NCBI RefSeq assembly: GCF_029871245.1
Contig: NZ_SSON01000031.1
Span: 1-59,159, forward strand
DNA length: 59,159 nt
Source: Pseudomonas sp. BN102
GTDB lineage: Bacteria; Pseudomonadota; Gammaproteobacteria; Pseudomonadales; Pseudomonadaceae
Direction: 5' to 3'
Part shown: one piece after another, positions 52,664 through 59,159 of the stretch
Layout: each line of letters begins with the position of its first letter
Position numbering within the stretch: the first letter of the stretch is position 1
The notes under the pieces: generated by a model
What the model saw: the letters and a program-made list of their open reading frames with translations, nothing else
Databases searched by the model: none
Told to the model about the DNA's origin: nothing
Position numbers and translations under genes: made by a program

Positions 52664-55063
52664 TCAGGTGCGGGCCAGGCGCAGGGCGTTGACCACCACC
52701 AGCAGCGAACTGACCGACATGCCGAACGCCGCCCAGAGAGGGGTGATCCAGCCCAAGGCGGCGAAGGGCAGCACCAGGCCATTGTACAGGGTCGCCCAGG
52801 CCAGGTTCTCGACGATGATGCGGCGGGTCCGGCGGGCCAGGGCGAAGGCCTGCACCAGGCTGTCCAGGCGGTTGGATAAAAGCACCGCGTCGGCGCTGGT
52901 CTTGGCGAGGTCCGTAGCGCTGCCCATGGCGACGCTGATGTCGGCGCCGGCCAGTACCGGCACGTCGTTGACCCCGTCACCCAGCATCAGCACCTTGTGT
53001 CCCTCCTGGTGGAGCTGGCGCAGCACTTCCAGCTTGGCATCCGGGGTGAGGCCGCCACGGGCGTCCAGGATGCCCAGTTCGCGGGCGATGCCGGCGACCA
53101 TGGGCGAGCTGTCACCGGAGAGCAGCAGCAGCTTCCAGCCGCGTGAGCGGCAGGCATCGAGCAGGGCGGAGGCATCCTCCCGTAGGCGGTCGTCGAGGAC
53201 GATCCAGGCCAGCGGCCCCTGCTCGTCGCCCAGCAGCAGCCATTGGCCCTGGTCGCCGGGAATGGCCGGCGCCGGCTGGCTGCCGAGTTCGGCGACGAAA
53301 TCGGGCTGGCCGATGCGCAGGCGGCGCGAACCGACCCGTCCTTCGAGGCCGCGGCCGGGAATGCTGTCCACCTGTTCGGCGGCCTGTGGCGCGCGGCCAA
53401 AGGCGCGGGCAATGGGGTGTTCGGAGCGGTTCTCGAGGGCAGCGGCCAGGGCCAGGCAGGCGTCGCGGTCGAGCTCGGCCAGCGGGTGGATGGCGTTCAG
53501 GGTCAGGCGGCCTTCGGTGAGGGTGCCGGTCTTGTCGAAGATCACCGTGTCGATCTGGTTCAGGCCTTCCAGCACGTGTCCACGGGTCAGCAGCAGGCCG
53601 AGCTTGTGCAGGCTGCCGGTTGCGGTGGTCAGGGCCGTGGGGGTGGCCAGGGCGAGGGCGCAGGGGCAGGTAGCCACCAGCAGCGAGAGCACGACCCAGA
53701 AGGCTCGGTCCGGATCGATCTGCCACCAGACGAGGCCGACGATGGCAGCGGCGCCAAGGACGATCAGCAGGAACCACTGGGCGACCTTGTCGGCCAGTTC
53801 GGCCAGGCGCGGCTTGTCGGCCTGGGCGCGCTCCAGCAGGCGGACTATCGCGGAAAGCCGGGTATCGTCGCCCAGGGCCTGGACTGCGACGGTCAGCGGC
53901 CCTTCGACGTTCAGGGTGCCCGCGGTGACGGCATCACCCTCGCCGCGCGGGTGCGGCAGGTATTCGCCTGTGAGCAATGACTCGTCGACGCTGGACTGGC
54001 CGGCGAGGATGCGGCCATCGGCGGGCAACAATGCACCCGGCGGCACCAGGACCTGGTCGCCTACCCGCAGTTCGCTGAGCAGGATGCGTTCGCCATGACC
54101 CTCGGCATCCAGGCGCAGGCAGGAGGCCGGCAGCAGGTTGACCAGTTGCGCCGTGGCCGCGGCGGTGCGCTCGCGAGCGCGGCGTTCCAGATAGCGCCCG
54201 GCGAGGAGGAAGAGGGCGAACATGCCCACCGCGTCGAAATACAGCTCGCCGACCCCGGTGACCGTGGACCAGATGCCGGCGACATAGGCGCCGCCTATGG
54301 CCAGGGAGACCGAGACGTCCATGGTCAGGTGACGGGTGCGCAGATCGCGCAGGGCACCTCGGAAGAACTGGCCGCAGCAGTAGAAAACGATGGGCGTGGT
54401 GAGGAACAGGCTGACCCAGCGCAGGATGGTGTCCAGCTCCGGCGACAGGTCGATGTTGAACTCCGGCCAGGTGGCCATGGCGGCCATCATCACCTGCATC
54501 CACAGCAGGCCGGCGACACCCAGTTGACGCATGGCGCGGCGGTTCTCGGCGGCCAGGCGTTCGGCGGCTTCGTCGGCCTTGTAGGGGTGGCCGGCGTAGC
54601 CGATCTTGCGCAGCTCCTTGAGCAGGTGGCTGAGCGGCAGCTGGCTGTCGGCCCAACGCACCTGCAGGCGGTGGTTGGACAGGTTGAGGCTGGCCTCGGC
54701 CACACCCGACAGGGTGCGCAGGTGTTTCTCGATCAGCCAGCCGCAGGCGGCGCAGCTGATGCCTTCGATCAGCAGGCAGGTCTCGCTCAGTTCGCCCTGG
54801 TGCTCGACAAAGGGCTGCTGGACTTCGGCGCGATCGTACAGCGCCAGTTCATCGGGCAGCTCGCGGGGCAGGGCGTCGGGGTTGGCGGCGGTGTCGCTGC
54901 GGTGGCGGTAGTAGTTCTCCAGGCCGCCGGCGACTATGGCCTCGGCCACCGCTTGGCAGCCCGGACAGCACATGGCCCGCGTCTCTCCCAGCACGCGGGC
55001 CTCGAAACGGCTGCCGGCTGGAACCGGCAGGCCGCAGTGATAGCAGGAAAGCGGGGCGCTCAT
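52664..55063 (-). CDS. ccoI: Copper-exporting P-type ATPase CcoI
   Basis: A 799-residue P1B-type ATPase. It has an N-terminal cysteine-rich segment (CYHCGL, CCPGCQAV), a heavy-metal domain GISCAACGWL (about 104-113), about eight membrane helices, the CPC motif TCPCALALATP, the phosphorylation site DKTGTLTEG and GDGVNDVPVL. It delivers copper to the periplasmic side for assembly of CcoN. It is in line with ccoG and ccoH upstream and ccoS downstream. Confidence 0.96.
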   Translation of the reverse strand: MSAPLSCYHCGLPVPAGSRFEARVLGETRAMCCPGCQAVAEAIVAGGLENYYRHRSDTAANPDALPRELPDELALYDRAEVQQPFVEHQGELSETCLLIEGISCAACGWLIEKHLRTLSGVAEASLNLSNHRLQVRWADSQLPLSHLLKELRKIGYAGHPYKADEAAERLAAENRRAMRQLGVAGLLWMQVMMAAMATWPEFNIDLSPELDTILRWVSLFLTTPIVFYCCGQFFRGALRDLRTRHLTMDVSVSLAIGGAYVAGIWSTVTGVGELYFDAVGMFALFLLAGRYLERRARERTAAATAQLVNLLPASCLRLDAEGHGERILLSELRVGDQVLVPPGALLPADGRILAGQSSVDESLLTGEYLPHPRGEGDAVTAGTLNVEGPLTVAVQALGDDTRLSAIVRLLERAQADKPRLAELADKVAQWFLLIVLGAAAIVGLVWWQIDPDRAFWVVLSLLVATCPCALALATPTALTTATGSLHKLGLLLTRGHVLEGLNQIDTVIFDKTGTLTEGRLTLNAIHPLAELDRDACLALAAALENRSEHPIARAFGRAPQAAEQVDSIPGRGLEGRVGSRRLRIGQPDFVAELGSQPAPAIPGDQGQWLLLGDEQGPLAWIVLDDRLREDASALLDACRSRGWKLLLLSGDSSPMVAGIARELGILDARGGLTPDAKLEVLRQLHQEGHKVLMLGDGVNDVPVLAGADISVAMGSATDLAKTSADAVLLSNRLDSLVQAFALARRTRRIIVENLAWATLYNGLVLPFAALGWITPLWAAFGMSVSSLLVVVNALRLART

Positions 55064-55072
55064 GGGAAGCGC

Positions 55073-55573
55073 TTATTCGCCGAGGCGGATCACATCACCC
55101 TTTGCCAGGGTCTCTTCTTCGAACAGGCGCCAGTCCTGGCCCTGCTCCTGGCCGATCAGCTCGACGAAGCGGCGGCCAGTGACCCTGTCCTGCAGCTGGC
55201 CGCGGTAGTGACCGTCGGCCTGGGGCTGCAGCACGATCCGGCGATCCTTCTCCGGCTGGGTGGGGGAGAGCAGGCTTAGCACCAGCTGCTGCGGACGGCT
55301 ATCGCCGGTCAGTTCCAGCTCGACCTGGCCGCTGGCTTCGTCCAGGTCCAGGCTGGCCTGCATGCCGAGCTTCCTGGCGAGGTTCTCACGCTCTAGCGAG
55401 GTGTTGATGCCCTTGCCGACTTCGTAATAGTTGTCGGACACGAGGCTCGGCGGGTTCTGCGTGGCGATCACCAGCATGGTGGTGCCGAGCACCACCGAAG
55501 TGCCGAGGATGCCGAGGATGAACCAGGGCCAGAACTGCTTGTACCAGGGGCTGACGGGCGTTTCGGACTGCAT
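55073..55573 (-). CDS. ccoH: cbb3 oxidase maturation protein CcoH (FixH)
   Basis: A 166-residue protein with one N-terminal helix (about 13-34, [19 protein letters not shown]) and a FixH-type periplasmic domain containing [10 protein letters not shown]. It is needed for stable cbb3 assembly. It lies nine bases before ccoI and fourteen after ccoG. Confidence 0.94.
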   Translation of the reverse strand: MQSETPVSPWYKQFWPWFILGILGTSVVLGTTMLVIATQNPPSLVSDNYYEVGKGINTSLERENLARKLGMQASLDLDEASGQVELELTGDSRPQQLVLSLLSPTQPEKDRRIVLQPQADGHYRGQLQDRVTGRRFVELIGQEQGQDWRLFEEETLAKGDVIRLGE

Positions 55574-55587
55574 GGGATTTCCGTTGT

Positions 55588-57003
55588 CTAGCGGACGCTC
55601 GGGCCGATGAAACGGCTATCTGCGTCGGTCTTGATGCTGGGATCGTCCGCGCTGCGGACGCGGAAGAGGATCTTGTTGGTGCTGGACGGCAGCTGGTCGG
55701 GGTCGATGGACAGCTCCACCGGCACCGAGAGTACTTCGCCGGCGTCGGCAAGGACTTCGCGCTTGCCTTCGTAGACCAGGCCGTCAAGGCCTTCGGCGTC
55801 GATGACGAAGGTCTGGTCGACCTGGGACTTGTTCATGATCTTCAGGGTGTAGACGTTCTCGATCCGGCCCTGCTCGTTTTCGCGGAACAGCACGCGGTCT
55901 TTGATCACGTCCAGTTCCACCAGGGAGCGTATGGCCACGGCGTAGGCGAAAAGGCCGATCATGGCGACCAGGGCGATAGCGTAACCGATCAGGCGCGGAC
56001 GCAGCAGTTGTGTCTGCTGGCCGTTGAGGTTGTGCTCGGTGGTGTAGCTGATCAGCCCTTTCGGGTAGTTCATCTTTTCCATGATGCTGTCGCAGGCGTC
56101 GATGCACGCGGCGCAGCCGATGCATTCGATCTGCAGGCCGTCGCGGATGTCGATGCCGGTGGGGCAGACCTGGACGCACATGGTGCAGTCGATGCAGTCG
56201 CCGAGGCCCTGGGCCTTGTAGTCGATGGTTTTCTTGCGCGGGCCACGGGTTTCACCGCGACGCGGATCGTAGGAGACGATCAGGGTGTCCTTGTCGAACA
56301 TCACGCTCTGGAAGCGCGCGTAGGGGCACATGTAGATGCACACCTGTTCGCGCAGCCAGCCGGCGTTGCCATAGGTGGCGAGGGTGAAGAAGCCCACCCA
56401 AAAATAGGCCCAGCCACTGGCTGCGCCGGTGAAGAATTCGATGACCAGTTCGTGAATGGGAGTGAAGTAGCCGACGAAGGTCATGCCGGTGGCGAAGCCG
56501 ATCAGCAGCCAGAGGCCATGCTTGGCGGACTTGCGCAGGAGTTTCTGGCCGCTCATGGGGGCCTTGTCGAGCTTCATGCGCTGGTTGCGGTCTCCCTCGG
56601 TGACTTTCTCGCACCACATGAAGATCCAGGTCCAGACGCTCTGCGGGCAGGTGTAGCCGCACCAGACGCGCCCGGCGAATACGGTGATGAAGAACAGGCC
56701 GAAGGCGCAGATGATCAGCAGCCAGGAAAGGAGGACGAAGTCCTGGGGCCAGAAGGTGGCGCCGAAGATGTAGAACTTTCGCTCGGGCAGGTTCCACCAG
56801 ACAGCCTGGCGCTCGTTCCAGCTGAGCCAGACCGTGCCGAAGTAAAGCAGGAAGAGGAAGGCGCCGCCGGTCATCCGCAAGTTGCGGAACAGGCCGGTGA
56901 AGGCTCGGGTGTAGATTTTTTCGCGGCTGGCGTACAGGTCGGTGGTTTCACCGCCCTTGGCCGGGGGAGGGGTGACGTTCTTGACGGGAATCTGTTCGCT
57001 CAT
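55588..57003 (-). CDS. ccoG: cbb3 oxidase accessory protein CcoG
   Basis: A 471-residue membrane ferredoxin-like protein with about five helices and two [4Fe-4S] motifs ([12 protein letters not shown] and [12 protein letters not shown], about 260-300), preceded by [13 protein letters not shown]-terminal Ig-like domain follows. It has been reported as a cupric reductase for cbb3 assembly. ATG 57003 (MSEQIP) is preferred; ATG 57012 adds three residues. Confidence 0.95.
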   Translation of the reverse strand: MSEQIPVKNVTPPPAKGGETTDLYASREKIYTRAFTGLFRNLRMTGGAFLFLLYFGTVWLSWNERQAVWWNLPERKFYIFGATFWPQDFVLLSWLLIICAFGLFFITVFAGRVWCGYTCPQSVWTWIFMWCEKVTEGDRNQRMKLDKAPMSGQKLLRKSAKHGLWLLIGFATGMTFVGYFTPIHELVIEFFTGAASGWAYFWVGFFTLATYGNAGWLREQVCIYMCPYARFQSVMFDKDTLIVSYDPRRGETRGPRKKTIDYKAQGLGDCIDCTMCVQVCPTGIDIRDGLQIECIGCAACIDACDSIMEKMNYPKGLISYTTEHNLNGQQTQLLRPRLIGYAIALVAMIGLFAYAVAIRSLVELDVIKDRVLFRENEQGRIENVYTLKIMNKSQVDQTFVIDAEGLDGLVYEGKREVLADAGEVLSVPVELSIDPDQLPSSTNKILFRVRSADDPSIKTDADSRFIGPSVR

Positions 57004-57094
57004 CGTTCTCATACCACGGCGGTTGTCGGCGCTCTGACCAGTGCATTGCCGGTCTGAGTCTTTCTATCCGCCGTATATGGTACGCCTGATAGCG

Positions 57095-57131
57095 GCCTGC
57101 CATGTGCGACAGTGCGTCGCGCATGGCAGGC
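57095..57131 (-). terminator. Hairpin between ccoP and ccoG
   Basis: GCCTGCCATG and CATGGCAGGC form a perfect 10-bp stem with further pairing in the loop, seven bases after the ccoP stop. There is no T-run. It separates the structural cco operon from the assembly genes. Confidence 0.75.
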
Positions 57132-57138
57132 GAGGGTA

Positions 57139-58113
57139 TTACTTGGTTTCAGCTTCTGCAGCAGGTTTCTGCGACAGGCTGTACACATAGGCAGCCAGCA
57201 GGTGCACCTTGTCGTTGCCGAGGATTTGCTCCTGGGCGGGCATGGTGCCTTGGCGACCATAGCGGATGGTCTGTTGCAGCTGGGCGTAGCTGCTGCCGTA
57301 GATGAAGGAGGCGGGGTGGGTCAGGTTCGGTGCGCCCATGGCCGGGGTGCCTTTGCCTTCCGGACCGTGGCAGGCCACGCAGTTGGCGGCGAAGATGGCT
57401 TTACCGGCTTCCGGATCGGCCTTCACGTCCTTCGGCAGCTCGCGACCGTGCAGGGTTACACGCAGGAAGGCGGCGACGTCGCGCACACCCTGGTCGCCGA
57501 TGACTTCGCCCCACGCCGGCATCACGCCGTGACGGCCACCCATGATGGTGGTCTTGATGGTGGCGGCTTCGCCACCCCAGCGCCAGTCGTGGTCGGTCAG
57601 GTTCGGGAAGCCGTAGGCGCCCTTGGCGTCGGAGCCGTGGCAGACGGAGCAGTAGGACGCGAACATGCGGCCGCCCATTTTCAGGGCTTTCGGGTCCTGG
57701 GCCACTTCCTCGATGGGCATGGCGGCGTACTTGGCGAAGATCGGGCCGTATTCGTTATCGGCGCGATCCATTTCCTTTTCCCACTGGTGCACGCCTGTCC
57801 AGCCGCTCTCGCCGTTGGCGAAGGGCTTGCCTTCGGCGACTTCGCCGTAGCCGGGGAAGATGCCTTTCCAGTTGCCCATGCCCGGGTACATGACCAGGTA
57901 GCCGACGGCGAAGATCAGGGTGCCGACGAACAGCATGAACCACCACTTGGGCAGCGGGTTGTCATATTCCTCGATGCCGTCGAATGCGTGGCCGACGGTT
58001 TCTTCGGTGCTTTCCTGACGCTGGCCACGACGGGTGGCGAAGATCAGCCAGGTCAGCGCTACCAGCGTGGCGCTGGTGAGCAGGGTTACATACCAACTCC
58101 AGAACGAAGTCAT
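57139..58113 (-). CDS. ccoP: cbb3 cytochrome oxidase subunit CcoP (diheme)
   Basis: A 324-residue membrane-anchored dihaem cytochrome c with two N-terminal helices (about 5-25 and 57-77) and two CXXCH haem sites (CSVCH near 152 and CVACH near 240), each with a distal Met (GVMPAW, GTMPAQ). It passes electrons to CcoO and CcoN. It overlaps ccoQ by four bases. Confidence 0.97.
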   Translation of the reverse strand: MTSFWSWYVTLLTSATLVALTWLIFATRRGQRQESTEETVGHAFDGIEEYDNPLPKWWFMLFVGTLIFAVGYLVMYPGMGNWKGIFPGYGEVAEGKPFANGESGWTGVHQWEKEMDRADNEYGPIFAKYAAMPIEEVAQDPKALKMGGRMFASYCSVCHGSDAKGAYGFPNLTDHDWRWGGEAATIKTTIMGGRHGVMPAWGEVIGDQGVRDVAAFLRVTLHGRELPKDVKADPEAGKAIFAANCVACHGPEGKGTPAMGAPNLTHPASFIYGSSYAQLQQTIRYGRQGTMPAQEQILGNDKVHLLAAYVYSLSQKPAAEAETK

Positions 58114-58298
58114 TCTTTCTCACTCCTAGAAGCTTGCTCGTCGCGCTCGGAGGATTTGGGCGGCTCATCCGCGAAGGGCAGGTTGGCCGCTTCGTCGAAG
58201 CTGCTTTTGCGCTTGCTGCTGTAGGCCCAGAGCACGACGCCGATAAAGGCGACGAAGACAATGAAGGTGCCTATGCCGCGGAGAGTCCCGATATCCAT
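58110..58298 (-). CDS. ccoQ: cbb3 oxidase small subunit CcoQ
   Basis: A 62-residue single-helix protein (about 8-26, with IGVVLWAYS following) with a charged tail. Its position between ccoO and ccoP is diagnostic. It stabilises the CcoP-CcoNO interaction. Confidence 0.92.
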   Translation of the reverse strand: MDIGTLRGIGTFIVFVAFIGVVLWAYSSKRKSSFDEAANLPFADEPPKSSERDEQASRSEKE

Positions 58299-58304
58299 CT
58301 TGCG

Positions 58305-58916
58305 TTACCGTTTGTTCTTGATAGCGGTGCCCAGACCTTGCAGGTACGCCACGACGGCGTCCATCTCGGTCTTGCCTTTGACTGCTGCCTTGGCGCCGGC
58401 GATGTCGTCGTCGGTGTAGGGCACGCCCAGCTTGCGCAGAGCTTCCATCTTGTCGGCGGTGTGCTTGCCGTCGAGCTTGTTCTCAACCAGCCAGGGGTAG
58501 GACGGCATCTTCGATTCCGGCACTACGTTGCGCGGGTTGTAGAGGTGCGCGCGGTGCCAGTCGTCGGAGTAGCGGCCGCCGACGCGGGCCAGGTCCGGAC
58601 CGGTACGCTTGGAGCCCCACAGGAAGGGGTGGTCCCAGACGCTTTCGCCAGCCACGGAGTAGTGGCCGTAGCGCTCGGTTTCGGCGCGGAACGGACGGAC
58701 CATCTGCGAGTGGCAGCCGACGCAGCCTTCGCGGATGTAGATGTCACGGCCTTCGAGTTCCAGTGCGGTGCGCGGCTTCATGCCTTCCACCGGCGTGTTA
58801 GTCACGTCCTGGAAGAACAGCGGCACGATCTGCACCAGGCCACCGATGCTCACGGCGATCACCATGAACAGGGCCAGCAGGCCGATGTTCTTCTCGACTA
58901 ATTCGTGTTGCTTCAT
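58305..58916 (-). CDS. ccoO: cbb3 cytochrome oxidase subunit CcoO (monoheme)
   Basis: A 203-residue membrane cytochrome c with one N-terminal helix and haem motif CVGCHSQ (about 65-71), with the axial Met in SKMPSYPW. The start ATG overlaps the ccoN stop by one base (TAATG). Confidence 0.97.
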   Translation of the reverse strand: MKQHELVEKNIGLLALFMVIAVSIGGLVQIVPLFFQDVTNTPVEGMKPRTALELEGRDIYIREGCVGCHSQMVRPFRAETERYGHYSVAGESVWDHPFLWGSKRTGPDLARVGGRYSDDWHRAHLYNPRNVVPESKMPSYPWLVENKLDGKHTADKMEALRKLGVPYTDDDIAGAKAAVKGKTEMDAVVAYLQGLGTAIKNKR

Positions 58917-59159
58917 TAGTGAGCTCCTTGCGGGATCTGCGCAGCGGTGTCGTATTCAGCCGGCTTGGCAGCACGTACGGTGCGATAGGTGTTGTAGGCC
59001 ATCAGCAGCATGCCGGTCACGAAGAAGGCACCGCCGATCATGCGCACCAGGAAACCCGGGTGGCTGGCTTCCAGCGCTTCGACGAAGGAGTAGGTCAGGG
59101 TGCCGTCCTCGTTCACCGCGCGCCACATCAGGCCCTGGGTGATGCCGTTGACCCACATC
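58916..59159 (-). CDS. ccoN: cbb3 cytochrome oxidase catalytic subunit CcoN, C-terminal end
   Basis: Only the last 80 or so residues are in the window ([12 protein letters not shown], then a last helix [22 protein letters not shown]). This is the C-terminus of the haem-copper subunit of cbb3 oxidase. The rest of the gene and the Anr-controlled promoter lie beyond the right edge. Confidence 0.95.
   Translation of the reverse strand, partial: MWVNGITQGLMWRAVNEDGTLTYSFVEALEASHPGFLVRMIGGAFFVTGMLLMAYNTYRTVRAAKPAEYDTAAQIPQGAH

Overview
The window is high-GC DNA with Pseudomonas gene order and protein sequences. The right end carries the cco/anr block in the order I remember from P. aeruginosa: ccoN-O-Q-P, ccoG-H-I-S, a TauE-like gene, hemN, anr, apt, and a PF10118 metal-dependent hydrolase. 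The middle carries the aat-ggt-aauSR acidic amino acid block. The species is not resolvable by eye; a non-aeruginosa Pseudomonas or Metapseudomonas would fit.

Layout, left to right. Positions 1-266 hold the 3' part of tRNA-Ala(GGC), tRNA-Glu(TTC) and strong terminators. Positions 374-4480 hold TetR plus an alpha/beta hydrolase, KDPG aldolase (eda) plus a hotdog thioesterase, a small secreted protein, and dusC. Positions 4582-6695 hold an alkylation-repair pair (a small Ada zinc-domain protein and an Ada-like regulator/methyltransferase) divergent from a SAM methyltransferase. Positions 6932-13651 hold a lipoprotein, a GntR/MFS pair, a divergent LysR/SDR pair, and an aldo-keto reductase overlapping a predicted nucleotide exchanger.

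Positions 13875-22420 form an acidic amino acid and glutathione unit on the minus strand. The binding protein AatJ, permeases AatQ and AatM, ATPase AatP, gamma-glutamyltranspeptidase and the AauS/AauR two-component system are in line. A sigma-54 promoter and an AauR-type inverted repeat lie upstream of aatJ, and Crc/Hfq-type A-rich motifs lie in front of aatJ and ggt. Positions 22941-26975 form a three-gene accessory cluster: a GH46 chitosanase-like enzyme with a peptidoglycan-binding domain, a large lipase-like hydrolase, and a membrane protein with LPP20-like and TPR regions. Positions 27106-34110 form a LysR-linked amine or amino acid catabolic cluster (aldehyde dehydrogenase, orphan binding protein, APC permease, omega-aminotransferase) in which two promoters share an almost identical block. 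Positions 34306-37563 hold a Baeyer-Villiger monooxygenase and SDR operon, divergent from a TetR gene with a twin palindromic operator.

Positions 37579-46484 are the most striking part: a minus-strand signalling operon with one histidine kinase, a REC-HD-GYP protein whose catalytic HD is YN, a stand-alone receiver, and a 1902-residue GGDEF-EAL-REC protein. That large protein contains a LOV photoreceptor signature directly before the GGDEF domain. It looks like a light-plus-phosphorelay c-di-GMP switch. The right end (47526-59159) is ordinary core genome for microaerobic respiration. Several convergent gene ends are filled with short inverted-repeat elements from at least four recognisable families.
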